NCBI GenBank assembly: GCA_028284765.1
Contig: JANQRA010000010.1
Location: forward strand, 1 to 64,000
DNA: 64,000 nucleotides
Origin: Acidimicrobiia bacterium
GTDB lineage: Bacteria > Actinomycetota > Acidimicrobiia > Spongiisociales > ZC4RG35
Direction: 5' to 3'
Shown here: positions 18,481-27,678 of the stretch, one piece after another
Layout: each line of letters begins with the position of its first letter
Position numbering within the stretch: position 1 is the first letter of the stretch
Made by a program: the position numbers and the translations under genes
Notes under the pieces: generated by a model
Told to the model about the DNA's origin: nothing
The model's database searches: none
What the model saw: the letters and a program-made list of their open reading frames with translations, nothing else

Positions 18481-19343
18481 GCTTCACCGACTGGATCCTT
18501 CTCGGCGTTGGCGCCTTTGCCATCCTTGGAGCTCTTGGTGCTTTCACGATCGCTTTCCGGCGTTCACGTTCGGACCGGCCAGAGCCGACCGCTGGGACTT
18601 CCGCGGAAACCCTCAAGGCCGATCGGTCAATGGAAGGCGTTCGCGTCGAGCCGATCGCGGTACCCAGCGAAGACATTGCAGTTTCTGAAGAAACTGCCCC
18701 TGACATTGAAGAAGCGGAGCCCGAGCCAGTCTCCACTGGCGTCGCCGTGGTCGAGACGCAGCGGGTCGTCGAGGTCACACCCGAAGAGTCGGGTGTCTCC
18801 CGGAGACAGTTCTTCAATCGAGCCATCACAGCGACTTTCGGCTCTTTCCTCGCTCTCTTCGGGCTCAACTCACTTGCCTTCTTCTGGCCCAAGCTGACTG
18901 GTGGCTTCGGCTCAGACGTCGACGCCGGAGCAGTTGGCGATCTGCTTTCGCAAACAGTGACTCCTGCCGGAACGACCGTTCCCGTTTTCATCCCAGAGGC
19001 ACGTGCCTACGTCGTGCCCGCGCCCCAGGAGCTGTCCGAGCAGTACGAAGGCAGAAGCGTTGAGGCTGCCGGGTTGATGGCCCTCTTCCAAAGGTGTGTC
19101 CACCTTGGCTGTCGTGTTCCTTGGTGTGGCACCTCGGTCGGGTTCGAGTGCCCATGCCACGGCTCGAAGTACAACTACGTCGGCGAGTGGTTTGATGGTC
19201 CTGCTCCACGAAACCTCGACCGCTTTGTCGTCGAGGTCCGGTCGGGCGACCGCTTCATCATCCGAACCGGCACGATCATCGAGACTCCGCGCGCACCCGA
19301 GCCGAGTGTGAACTATCCCCAAGGCCCGAGCTGCATCGGTTAG
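18477..19343 (+). CDS. Rieske [2Fe-2S] protein
   Basis: CVHLGCRVPWCGTSVGFECPCHGSKYNYVGE. Confidence 0.92.
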   Translation: MSFTDWILLGVGAFAILGALGAFTIAFRRSRSDRPEPTAGTSAETLKADRSMEGVRVEPIAVPSEDIAVSEETAPDIEEAEPEPVSTGVAVVETQRVVEVTPEESGVSRRQFFNRAITATFGSFLALFGLNSLAFFWPKLTGGFGSDVDAGAVGDLLSQTVTPAGTTVPVFIPEARAYVVPAPQELSEQYEGRSVEAAGLMALFQRCVHLGCRVPWCGTSVGFECPCHGSKYNYVGEWFDGPAPRNLDRFVVEVRSGDRFIIRTGTIIETPRAPEPSVNYPQGPSCIG

Positions 19344-19353
19344 GTGAGAGAGA

Positions 19354-21060
19354 TTGTCTGACGTAATCACAGTTCTCGCGGTTGTCGCCGGAATCATCTG
19401 GCTGGGCATCATGCTGGTTGCAGCATTCCGCAATAGGGGCGGTGCCGAGGAGGTTCCGCCAAACCTCCAGCCGGGGATTGACGATCAGCAGCTGGAGACC
19501 AAACGGCTGGAGACTGGTCAGAAGTACGCCATCGGCTTTGCTGCCTTCCTCGCAGTTTCGCTGCCGCTCTACTTCCTCACCGAACCTGCTCGCCAGGAGG
19601 GGTTTGTAGAGGAGTTCGACGAGGCTTCGATCGAGCGTGGTGAGCACGCCGTCGAAGAATTCGGTTGCTACGACTGCCACGGCCCGCTGGGGTCCGGCGG
19701 TGCCGCCTCGTTTGTCGAGGCGCGGTCCGGAGTTGCGGTCTCCTGGGCAGCACCAGCTCTCAACGACATCCTCTACAAGTACGACGAGGACGAGCTCAAC
19801 TACTGGATCACCTTCGGTCGTGCCAACTCTCCGATGCCCCCTTGGGGGGTCGCTGGTGGCGGCCCGATGAATGAGAAGCAGGTCATCGATGTCGTCAACT
19901 ACATCAGATCGATCCAGATCCCACAGCAGCAAGCAGTGGACAAGACGGTTGGTGAAGTCTCCGCCCAAATCTCTCGTCTCGACTCGGCGGACGCCACGGT
20001 TGCGGCTGCCATCATCAATCAATCACAGGTGGTTGCCGAGATAGACCAGGCTCCTGGAGACCTGGAAGTCATTGAACCACTCGACAAAGAAGCGGTGGAC
20101 TTGCTCGCGAATGCAGATGTTGGCATCGACACTGACGACGACGGTCTAGCCGACTCTGTCGAAGTACGGCTCTCAGAGATCTCAGCCGCGGCTGTCGCTC
20201 ACTATCGAGTTGTCGAGCCTGTCGCCCTGGACCCGGAAGTGGCTGACGCAGAACTGGTCGATGAGGGTTTGGCCGCATTGCAGGCACAAGTTGAAACCGA
20301 TCCAATCCTCCAGACCAGTATCGACGGGATCGAGGAAGCTCTCGCAGCTGACGAGATAAGTGAGGACTCACCTGACACCGACGGCGACGGAATATCCGAC
20401 GGTGGAGAGGCGCTGATCACCGGTCTCTTCACTGAGGCAAGTGATTCGACCATCCCCGGCACGGTTACAGAAATCTCTCTCGACCCGGCCAACCCAGAGT
20501 CGGTGTCCGGCGTCTCAGACCTCGAGACTGCTCAGGAGATGGTTGGTGGTCTCGACAGCACCGTCATCAACCTTCGTGTGGCAGTGGAGAACGAAGATCG
20601 CATCCGTGGCCAGCAAGAGGATGGTCTCCAGTTCCTGATCGACGCTCAAGCGGCCGCCGAGTGGACAATCGATATCCCTGGCGTGGCGGCGGCGATGGGA
20701 GTTTCGGAAGAAGAGGCTGAGCGGGCAGTCGCCCTATACAACGCCAATTGTGCCAGGTGTCACACGGCAGGGTTCAGCGCCGGCGTCCCCTACACACTGG
20801 AGGCGGGCTCGGGCAGCTTTGGTCCTGCGCTTTGGGACGGCAGGCCAGTCGTTCAGTTCGGTGACGCTCCTGCCCCTGACTCCACTGATCCAGACCTGTT
20901 GATTGACTTCTTGATCAACGGCTCCGTGGCCGAGCAGCCTTACGGGCTCAACGGTTTCGGGTCGGGACGGATGCCAGCATTCGGAACTGTTCTGAGTCAG
21001 GAAGACATCGATCTCCTGGCGCTGTATCTGCGCTCAGGCAACCTGGACGGGGTGGAGTAG
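19354..21060 (+). CDS. Di-haem cytochrome c with two embedded Ca-binding (TSP3-like) repeats
   Basis: CYDCH and CARCH; DTDDDGLADS and DTDGDGISDG. Confidence 0.8.
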   Translation: MSDVITVLAVVAGIIWLGIMLVAAFRNRGGAEEVPPNLQPGIDDQQLETKRLETGQKYAIGFAAFLAVSLPLYFLTEPARQEGFVEEFDEASIERGEHAVEEFGCYDCHGPLGSGGAASFVEARSGVAVSWAAPALNDILYKYDEDELNYWITFGRANSPMPPWGVAGGGPMNEKQVIDVVNYIRSIQIPQQQAVDKTVGEVSAQISRLDSADATVAAAIINQSQVVAEIDQAPGDLEVIEPLDKEAVDLLANADVGIDTDDDGLADSVEVRLSEISAAAVAHYRVVEPVALDPEVADAELVDEGLAALQAQVETDPILQTSIDGIEEALAADEISEDSPDTDGDGISDGGEALITGLFTEASDSTIPGTVTEISLDPANPESVSGVSDLETAQEMVGGLDSTVINLRVAVENEDRIRGQQEDGLQFLIDAQAAAEWTIDIPGVAAAMGVSEEEAERAVALYNANCARCHTAGFSAGVPYTLEAGSGSFGPALWDGRPVVQFGDAPAPDSTDPDLLIDFLINGSVAEQPYGLNGFGSGRMPAFGTVLSQEDIDLLALYLRSGNLDGVE

Positions 21061-21063
21061 CAG

Positions 21064-21426
21064 ATGTTCTTCCGTGAGTTCTTCCGTTCGATTTTCAGTG
21101 CAAATCTGTTCGTCACCGGCGTCGTGCTGTTCTTGGTGTCAGTTCTGCTCTTCTACGGCTCGATCTACCTCTTCAACCGCACGAACCTCGGAAGCCGTCT
21201 CGGCTTCCTCGTGACCGGAGCGGCTTCGTTCGGCTGGCTGACGATCAACTCGCTGTTGTTTGTCGTCTATGCACCCCGAGGCCCCAAGCCGGAGAATATC
21301 GAAGGCCTGAACGCGTTTGAGATCAGGATCATCCCCATCACCTACATGGTGGTTTCACTGGTCCTGTTCCTGGTCTTCCTGGTCGCCCTCAACCAATACG
21401 AAGAAACCAGGAACGCCGGCGGCTAA
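21064..21426 (+). CDS. Small membrane protein of cytochrome bc operon
   Basis: Three TM segments, follows cytochrome c by 3 nt. Confidence 0.6.
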   Translation: MFFREFFRSIFSANLFVTGVVLFLVSVLLFYGSIYLFNRTNLGSRLGFLVTGAASFGWLTINSLLFVVYAPRGPKPENIEGLNAFEIRIIPITYMVVSLVLFLVFLVALNQYEETRNAGG

Positions 21427-21433
21427 CCACGGT

Positions 21434-22390
21434 TTAGGCAAACCCCGGGTTCATATCGCCGGATACGGCTGATATCGGATCAAGAACCGCGATTGTCCTT
21501 CGAAGAGTGGAAGCAACTCGAGTCGGACTCTCGGTTACCTCCTGCCAGGTGAACCTCAACACTCGCCATCCTGCAGCCTGAGCAGCATTGTCTCGAAGAC
21601 GGTCGGTCTCGAAGGCTTCGGACTTGCTGTGCCAGCGGCGGCCGTCGACCTCGACGATCAGAAGCGAGTCCGGGTAGGCGAAGTCCACGCGACCGTTTAC
21701 TCGCCGCAGCCATGGAGCTCGGAACTGTTCGATCGGTTGTGGCAGGTCGAAATCCCTCAACAGGGACCGGAATCGTCGCTCGAGCTCGCTCTCGTCAGCC
21801 GACGGTGGTCCTGCCAGATTCTCGAGAGTCTTTCTCAGTGAAGCTGTACCTGGCTTTCCCCTGCGTGCTATCTCGAGGAACGTGGTTTCCAGCAGATCGA
21901 GATCGACGATGCCACGTGCGAGACTTCCTTCAAGCACTCTCTGCAGGTGCTTTTCGCCGACCACTGCCGACAGGTCGATGATCGTTCGCTCCGGTGTCGT
22001 CACTGGCAGCCCGTCGATCTCCACCACCTGAGCAAGGGTGAGGTCGGCCACCTGGTGGATCGTGCATCCTTCGTACGACTTGGTCTTGTTGCGCGGCACG
22101 CTGATCGTGAGCTTGATGTTGGGTGGCCGATCAAGATCGTGGATGTGGGCCGCTGCCTGGTGGGAGACCACGGCGCCTAGCTTCCGACAAGCGGCATGTA
22201 GATCGATCAGGTAGTTGTCTATCGCTCCCGGCAGAGCGAGAAGACCAGGCCGAATTCGCGTGAAGACACCGTCGCTCACCCTTCGCCGGAGTGTCGTCTC
22301 GGCCATACCGAGGGCGATGGCTTCTTCGCGCGTGACGACGCCTCCATGAATTCGTGCGAACTCAATGACTCTGAAGAGAGCATTTCCCAT
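21434..22390 (-). CDS. AbiEi-like N-terminal HTH plus DUF559 (Vsr-like nuclease fold) protein
   Basis: C-terminal VDFAYPDSLLIVEVDGRRWHSKSEAFETDRLRDNAAQAAGWRVLRFTW; N-terminal winged-HTH-like region. Confidence 0.75.
   Translation of the reverse strand: MGNALFRVIEFARIHGGVVTREEAIALGMAETTLRRRVSDGVFTRIRPGLLALPGAIDNYLIDLHAACRKLGAVVSHQAAAHIHDLDRPPNIKLTISVPRNKTKSYEGCTIHQVADLTLAQVVEIDGLPVTTPERTIIDLSAVVGEKHLQRVLEGSLARGIVDLDLLETTFLEIARRGKPGTASLRKTLENLAGPPSADESELERRFRSLLRDFDLPQPIEQFRAPWLRRVNGRVDFAYPDSLLIVEVDGRRWHSKSEAFETDRLRDNAAQAAGWRVLRFTWQEVTESPTRVASTLRRTIAVLDPISAVSGDMNPGFA
21441..21487 (+). repeat. Palindromic repeat family R1, copy a (47 bp)
   Basis: aaccccgggttcatatcgccggatacggctgatatcggatcaagaac. 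Confidence 0.85.
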
Positions 22391-22435
22391 GTCGTTGAGA
22401 GTCGTGGGTGTGGAGGCTCGGGTCTACCCCCTTGT

Positions 22436-22482
22436 GAACTTGATCCAATACCCGCCACATATGGCGATATGAACCCCGGGTT
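22436..22482 (-). repeat. Palindromic repeat family R1, copy b (47 bp, inverted)
   Basis: gaacttgatccaatacccgccacatatggcgatatgaaccccgggtt. Confidence 0.8.
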
Positions 22483-22502
22483 CAGTCAGCGCCGAGAGGG
22501 GC

Positions 22503-23111
22503 TTAGCCGTAGTAGGAGAGGATTTGGAGCTCGGTCGAGAGGTCGACCTGACGGACCGGGACTCCATCTGGAACCCGTACTCGCGCGGGTGCGAAGTTGA
22601 GGATCGAGGACACCCCCGCATCGATGAGCTCGTCGGCCACCTGTTGTGCCGAGCCTGCCGGCACCGCCAGGATCGCCATGTCGAACAGACCCCCAAGACA
22701 GTCCGAATGAGCTGATTCCATCTTGGTGATCGCCACGTCTCCGATCTTCTCGCCGATCCGGTCCGGATCCACGTCGTACACCGCAACCACGTCGAATCCC
22801 CGCTGACTCAGGCCGCTGTATCTGGCTAGGGCCGTTCCGAGGTTCCCGGCCCCAATGATGGCCACCTTCCGCCGCCCTTCGATGCCCAACTCCTTGCGTA
22901 TGCGTTGGCGAAGATCAGCAACCGAATAGCCGACTCCTCGAGTCCCCTGGAACCCGAGATCGGACAGGTCTCGCCGCACGTTCGCCGCATTGACCCCGGC
23001 CGCAACGGCTAGCTCTTCCGAGCTGACCGTTGCCTGACTCTCTCTGACGGAGTCGAGCAGACGCAGGTACCTGGGCAGCCTGGCGACTGTTGCCTTTGAT
23101 AGCTCCGTCAT
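22503..23111 (-). CDS. rex: Redox-sensing transcriptional repressor Rex
   Basis: YLRLLDSVRESQATVSSEELAVAAGVNAANVRRDLSDLGFQGTRGVGY, AIIGAGNLGTALARY. Confidence 0.93.
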   Translation of the reverse strand: MTELSKATVARLPRYLRLLDSVRESQATVSSEELAVAAGVNAANVRRDLSDLGFQGTRGVGYSVADLRQRIRKELGIEGRRKVAIIGAGNLGTALARYSGLSQRGFDVVAVYDVDPDRIGEKIGDVAITKMESAHSDCLGGLFDMAILAVPAGSAQQVADELIDAGVSSILNFAPARVRVPDGVPVRQVDLSTELQILSYYG

Positions 23112-23173
23112 GTGCCAGAGACGTTACCGGGGCACTTACTGGTTCCCCATTCGAGGCTTTACGATCAAGGGTG

Positions 23174-24412
23174 ATGTCAGATCCTCAAGTGCTTGTCGTC
23201 GGTGGAGGCCCAGCCGGATCGGCTGCGGCCTACTGGCTAGCTCGCGACGGGGCCGAAGTCGTCCTCGTCGAGAAGAAGGAGTACCCGCGCGAGAAGACCT
23301 GTGGAGACGGGCTGACTCCCAGAGCCATCTACCAGCTCAACGACATGGGGTTCGACTTCGACGTGCCCGAGTTCCACAAGATCACGGGTCTCCGCTCGTA
23401 TGCCGGTGACGATCTGATGATCGAGATGAATTGGCCCGACCACACCAAGTTCCCCAACTGGGGTGGCGTCATCAGACGCAAGGACCTCGACGAGCAGGTG
23501 GCCCGATTGGCGGAAAAGGAAGGCGTCGTCATTCGCGAGAAGACATCCGCCACACCCGTGATCGAGAACGGTCAACTCACCTCGGTAGAACTCGCCAATG
23601 GGGGGACGACCGAGACCATCAAACCCAAGCTGGCAGTCATCGCCGACGGCTCGATGAACCGCTTCGGGCGAGATCTCGGAACTGCCCGGAGACGTGACTA
23701 CCCATTGGGTATGGCCGCTCGCGGCTACTACAGCTCGCCTCGCTCGGAGGACCCATTCCTGGAATCCCAACTGGACCTCAGGGACTCCAACGGCAACACG
23801 ATGCCGGGATACGGCTGGGTCTTTCCTCTCGGTGACGGCACGGTCAACGTGGGTGTCGGCCTGCTTTCAACCTTCCGTCACTGGAAGGACATCAACACCA
23901 CTCACATGATGAATGACTACGTCGCGACGGCCCCCGACTACTGGGAGCTGAGCGAGGAAGGGCGGCTCAGCAAGCCGATGGGTGGCAAGTTGACGATGTC
24001 CTATTCAAAGAGCCCGCTCGTCGGCAACAACTGGCTGACGATCGGCGACGCAGCCGGAGCCATCAACCCATGGAACGGTGAGGGGATTTCGTACGCGTAC
24101 GAGACTGGGCGGATCGCCGCCGACTACATCCATCAGTCCCTCGGCGCTGACGACCCGAGTCTCCTCAGTCGCTATCCACAGCGTCTGGATGACGAGTACG
24201 GGCTCTATTACAAGATGGCCCGGATCTTCGTGAAGTTGATCGGCTACCCGTCGGTCATGCGCACCCTGGCCCACACCGGCCTACGCAATCGACCACTCAT
24301 GGAGTGGACGCTGAAGGTGATGTCGAACCTCTTGGATGAGGACGACAAGCACATGGGCGAGCGAACCTATGACGCTCTCGCCGCTGTCGTAAAGACCCTT
24401 CCCACCAAGTGA
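23174..24412 (+). CDS. Geranylgeranyl reductase family FAD-dependent oxidoreductase
   Basis: VLVVGGGPAGSAAAYWLARDGAEVVLVEKKEYPREKTCGDGLTPRA; GDAAGAINPWNGEGISYA. Confidence 0.88.
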   Translation: MSDPQVLVVGGGPAGSAAAYWLARDGAEVVLVEKKEYPREKTCGDGLTPRAIYQLNDMGFDFDVPEFHKITGLRSYAGDDLMIEMNWPDHTKFPNWGGVIRRKDLDEQVARLAEKEGVVIREKTSATPVIENGQLTSVELANGGTTETIKPKLAVIADGSMNRFGRDLGTARRRDYPLGMAARGYYSSPRSEDPFLESQLDLRDSNGNTMPGYGWVFPLGDGTVNVGVGLLSTFRHWKDINTTHMMNDYVATAPDYWELSEEGRLSKPMGGKLTMSYSKSPLVGNNWLTIGDAAGAINPWNGEGISYAYETGRIAADYIHQSLGADDPSLLSRYPQRLDDEYGLYYKMARIFVKLIGYPSVMRTLAHTGLRNRPLMEWTLKVMSNLLDEDDKHMGERTYDALAAVVKTLPTK

Positions 24413-24435
24413 ACCCGGATCTACGATGTTGGTCC

Positions 24436-25104
24436 ATGGGTGGGCCGAAGCTTCTTGTTTTCGACGTCAACGAGACTCTCCTCAGCCTCGATCCGATTCG
24501 GGAGAATCTTGAGGCGACCTTCGGGGCAGATCCTCCGATCGGAGAGTGGTTTGCCAGGCTCCTCCACGGCTCACTGCTCGCTAACGATCTCGACCAGTAC
24601 CGCTCCTTCAGTGATATCGCCGCCGAGTCATTGATCAACGTTGCCGCTCGACGCGGGCTCCTACTCAGAGCGGAGGATGCGATCGCCGCCATCGCACCCA
24701 TGAAAGAACTCCCCGCACATCCCGATGTTCTGCCGGCTTTCGAGAGACTTCACGCAGCAGGTTTCGCGATGGCGACGCTGACCAACGGAAGCTCTGAGGT
24801 TGCAGCTGCTCAGATCAAGAACGCCGGTCTCGACCCCTTTGTGCAGCGGACGATCTCCGTCGACGAGGTCAAGCGCTTCAAGCCGGACGAGGCGACTTAC
24901 AACCACGCAGCAGAGGTTATGGATGTGAATCTCTCCGACCTGGTGATGGTTGCTTCACACGACTGGGACTGTGCCGGAGCCATGGCGGCCGGAGCTCAGG
25001 CTGTATTCGTGAAACGTCCGGGCGCCATCTGGGGATTGCCGGTCGAACCGCCCGACAAACAGGTCCCCGACCTGCTGCAAATGGCCTCCGCTCTAGGCGC
25101 GTAG
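24436..25104 (+). CDS. Haloacid dehalogenase type II
   Basis: LLVFDVNETLLSLDPI; RFKPDEATYNHAAEVM; MVASHDWDCAGAMAAGAQAVFVKRPG. Confidence 0.85.
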   Translation: MGGPKLLVFDVNETLLSLDPIRENLEATFGADPPIGEWFARLLHGSLLANDLDQYRSFSDIAAESLINVAARRGLLLRAEDAIAAIAPMKELPAHPDVLPAFERLHAAGFAMATLTNGSSEVAAAQIKNAGLDPFVQRTISVDEVKRFKPDEATYNHAAEVMDVNLSDLVMVASHDWDCAGAMAAGAQAVFVKRPGAIWGLPVEPPDKQVPDLLQMASALGA

Positions 25105-26286
25105 TTCCTGCAGCACGTCGAGGACGCGGTCGACCTCATCGGCCGTGTTGTAGTGGACGAATCCGATCCGCACCAGACCTCCAGACTCCATAAGGCCGAG
25201 TCGGTCCATGACGTTCACCGCGTAGTAGTGGCCCGACCAGACGTAGAGGCCGCGCTCTCGAAGCGTCGTCGCAACCCTGTCCGGGTGAAGGCCATCGACT
25301 GAGATGGCGAATGTGGCCACCCGATTCTCGTTCATTTCAGGTACGCCCCAGAGGCGGACATGGTCCATACCCTCGATTCCTGCCAGGAAGCGCTCACCCA
25401 AAGCGGTCTCGTGCTCTTGAATAGCCCCCCACCCAACAGACTCGATGTGCTCGATCGCGGCAGTCACCCCGGCCAGAGATTCGAAGCTCTGGGTTCCCGT
25501 CTCCCACTTGCCCGGAGGATCTGAAGGAGCCGGCCGGACCTTGTACGCCTCGAGTGTCGCGAGCTGGTCCAGTTGGCCCCAGAGGATCCCGGTATGGGGG
25601 CCGAAGAACTTGTAGGCACTGGCGGCCAAGAAGTGGCAACCCATCTCTGCGACGTCGATGCGGTGGTGGGGCCCGGCATGGACGGCGTCGACATAGGCGA
25701 GTGCACCGGCCCGTCGAGCGGCTTCCGAGATTGGTTTGACATCGACCACCGTGCCGAGAGCGTTGGATGAGAGGCAAACCGCCACGAGCCGAGTGTTGTC
25801 GTCGATGAGCCCGATCACCGACTCAGGTGCCAGCCGGAAGGTCTCAGTGTCGAACTCGGCGACCCTGACCTCGACACCCGTTTCCTGGGCGGCTGTCGCC
25901 CACGGAGCAAAGTTCGCGTCATGGTCCAGGCTGGTGAGAACGATGTTGTCGCCGACACTCCAAGTCCTGGCCAGCGCACGACTCACGGCAAAGGTCAGGC
26001 TGGTCATGTTCTGACCGAATGCGATCTCGTCTGGCGAGGCGTTGATGAATCGGGCGACCGCATCCCGAGCTTCGGCAGTGATCCGCACTGCGTCGTCCGA
26101 AGGTCCGTATCCGCCGCCAAGGTTGGAAATGCCGTCGCGCAGCGGTGCGGTCATGGCCTCGATCACTGAGGAAGGAGTTTGGGTCCCTCCCGGCCCGTCC
26201 AGATACGCGGCCGGATGTGGGCCTTCGGCCCTGCTGAGGGCGGGAAACTGACTGCGGATTTCGTCGATATCGAATGGCTCTGACAC
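25093..26286 (-). CDS. Cysteine desulfurase-like PLP-dependent aminotransferase class V
   Basis: YLDGPGGTQTP, AYVDAVHAGPHHRIDV, FLAASAYKFFGPHTG. Confidence 0.85.
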   Translation of the reverse strand: MSEPFDIDEIRSQFPALSRAEGPHPAAYLDGPGGTQTPSSVIEAMTAPLRDGISNLGGGYGPSDDAVRITAEARDAVARFINASPDEIAFGQNMTSLTFAVSRALARTWSVGDNIVLTSLDHDANFAPWATAAQETGVEVRVAEFDTETFRLAPESVIGLIDDNTRLVAVCLSSNALGTVVDVKPISEAARRAGALAYVDAVHAGPHHRIDVAEMGCHFLAASAYKFFGPHTGILWGQLDQLATLEAYKVRPAPSDPPGKWETGTQSFESLAGVTAAIEHIESVGWGAIQEHETALGERFLAGIEGMDHVRLWGVPEMNENRVATFAISVDGLHPDRVATTLRERGLYVWSGHYYAVNVMDRLGLMESGGLVRIGFVHYNTADEVDRVLDVLQELRA

Positions 26287-26302
26287 CGGCTCAGCCTAAG
26301 CG

Positions 26303-26318
26303 TGTGAATTACCTCACA
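26303..26318. promoter_or_regulatory. Candidate Rex operator upstream of nuoA
   Basis: TGTGAATTACCTCACA fits TGTGA-N6-TCACA; rex lies 3.2 kb away. Confidence 0.5.
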
Positions 26319-26326
26319 AGCTTGCT

Positions 26327-26752
26327 GTGTCCTATTCTCCGAAGGTGACCCTGGCTGACTACGCACCAGTCCTCGTCATGCTCGTGCTAGCAACGGGCTT
26401 CGTGGCGGTATCTCTTCTGGTCTCGCGTCTGTTTCGTCCGGATCGACCCACTCCCGAGAAGCTGGAGCCGTACGAGTGCGGGATCATCCCCGAGGTCGAG
26501 CCTTCGCAGCGGTTCCCGGTCAAGTTCTATCTCGTGGCGATGCTTTTTGTCATCTTCGACATCGAAATCATCTTTCTTTTCGCCTGGGCCTCGATTTGGG
26601 ATCAACTCGGTTGGTACGGAGTGGCCGCAATGCTGATCTTCACTTTCTTCGTGGTTGAGACGCTTATGTACGTCTGGAAGCGGGGAGCCCTCGATTGGAA
26701 CGTTAAGAGGCGAGCGCGATACATCCCCGATGAGCTTCAGGACGCGGCGTAG
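26327..26752 (+). CDS. nuoA: NADH-quinone oxidoreductase subunit A (operon 1)
   Basis: [44 protein letters not shown]. Confidence 0.93.
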   Translation: MSYSPKVTLADYAPVLVMLVLATGFVAVSLLVSRLFRPDRPTPEKLEPYECGIIPEVEPSQRFPVKFYLVAMLFVIFDIEIIFLFAWASIWDQLGWYGVAAMLIFTFFVVETLMYVWKRGALDWNVKRRARYIPDELQDAA

Positions 26753-27219
26753 TGGCCACGACTCCACCCGGCAATCTGCTTATGACCACGGTCGATAAGG
26801 CCGCGAGTTGGGCACGCACGCGCTCGATGTTCCCAGCGACATTCGGTCTCGCCTGCTGCGCGATCGAGATGATGGCAACCGGTGCCGCGCATTACGACCT
26901 TGCCAGGTTCGGCATGGAGGTATTTCGGGCATCTCCACGTCAGGCGGACCTCATGATTGTCGCCGGAAGGGTCAGCCAGAAGATGGCGCCAGTACTTCGA
27001 CAGGTCTATGACCAGATGCCAGACCCGAAGTGGGTCATCTCAATGGGCGCGTGTGCCAGCTCCGGTGGGATGTTCAACAACTACGCCCTAGTACAGGGCG
27101 TGGATCAGATCGTTCCTGTTGACATCTATGTGCCGGGCTGCCCCCCTGGACCCCAGAGCCTGATGCACGGAATCCTCTCCTTGCACGACAAGATCATGTC
27201 GGGGGAGGTGGCGTCGTGA
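26752..27219 (+). CDS. nuoB: NADH-quinone oxidoreductase subunit B (operon 1)
   Basis: [44 protein letters not shown]. Confidence 0.95.
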   Translation: MATTPPGNLLMTTVDKAASWARTRSMFPATFGLACCAIEMMATGAAHYDLARFGMEVFRASPRQADLMIVAGRVSQKMAPVLRQVYDQMPDPKWVISMGACASSGGMFNNYALVQGVDQIVPVDIYVPGCPPGPQSLMHGILSLHDKIMSGEVAS

Positions 27220-27677
27220 AGGTCCTCGCCGAGGCCTTCGAGTCGGTCACCTGGACCGAGTCACATGAACAAACAGTGGCAGAAGTGCCCGCTGAAGATT
27301 GGTATGCCTTCGCCGAAGCAGCCAAGGACGCCGGGTTCGAGGTCTGTGTCGACGTGACTGCGGTCGACTGGATGCGGCAGCGGCCGAAGCGGTTCGAGGT
27401 TGTGGCAAACCTGCTCTCTATGAAGGACAAGCAACGCTTGCGAATGGTCACGGGACTGGACCGACAGGATCCGACGGTTGCCTCCATCACCCCCATCTGG
27501 CCTGGAGTCGGTTTCGCCGAACGTGAGGTCTACGACATGTTTGGCATCGTGTTTGAAGGTCATCCCGACCTGACTCGAATTCTCATGCCTGACGAATGGG
27601 AGGGGCACCCGCTCCGCAAGGACTTCGGAGTCGGCTCCGTACCGGTCCAATTCAAAGAATCCCACAAGGTGAATTGA
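27216..27677 (+). CDS. nuoC: NADH-quinone oxidoreductase subunit C (operon 1)
   Basis: [36 protein letters not shown]. Confidence 0.93.
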   Translation: MKVLAEAFESVTWTESHEQTVAEVPAEDWYAFAEAAKDAGFEVCVDVTAVDWMRQRPKRFEVVANLLSMKDKQRLRMVTGLDRQDPTVASITPIWPGVGFAEREVYDMFGIVFEGHPDLTRILMPDEWEGHPLRKDFGVGSVPVQFKESHKVN

Positions 27678-27678
27678 G

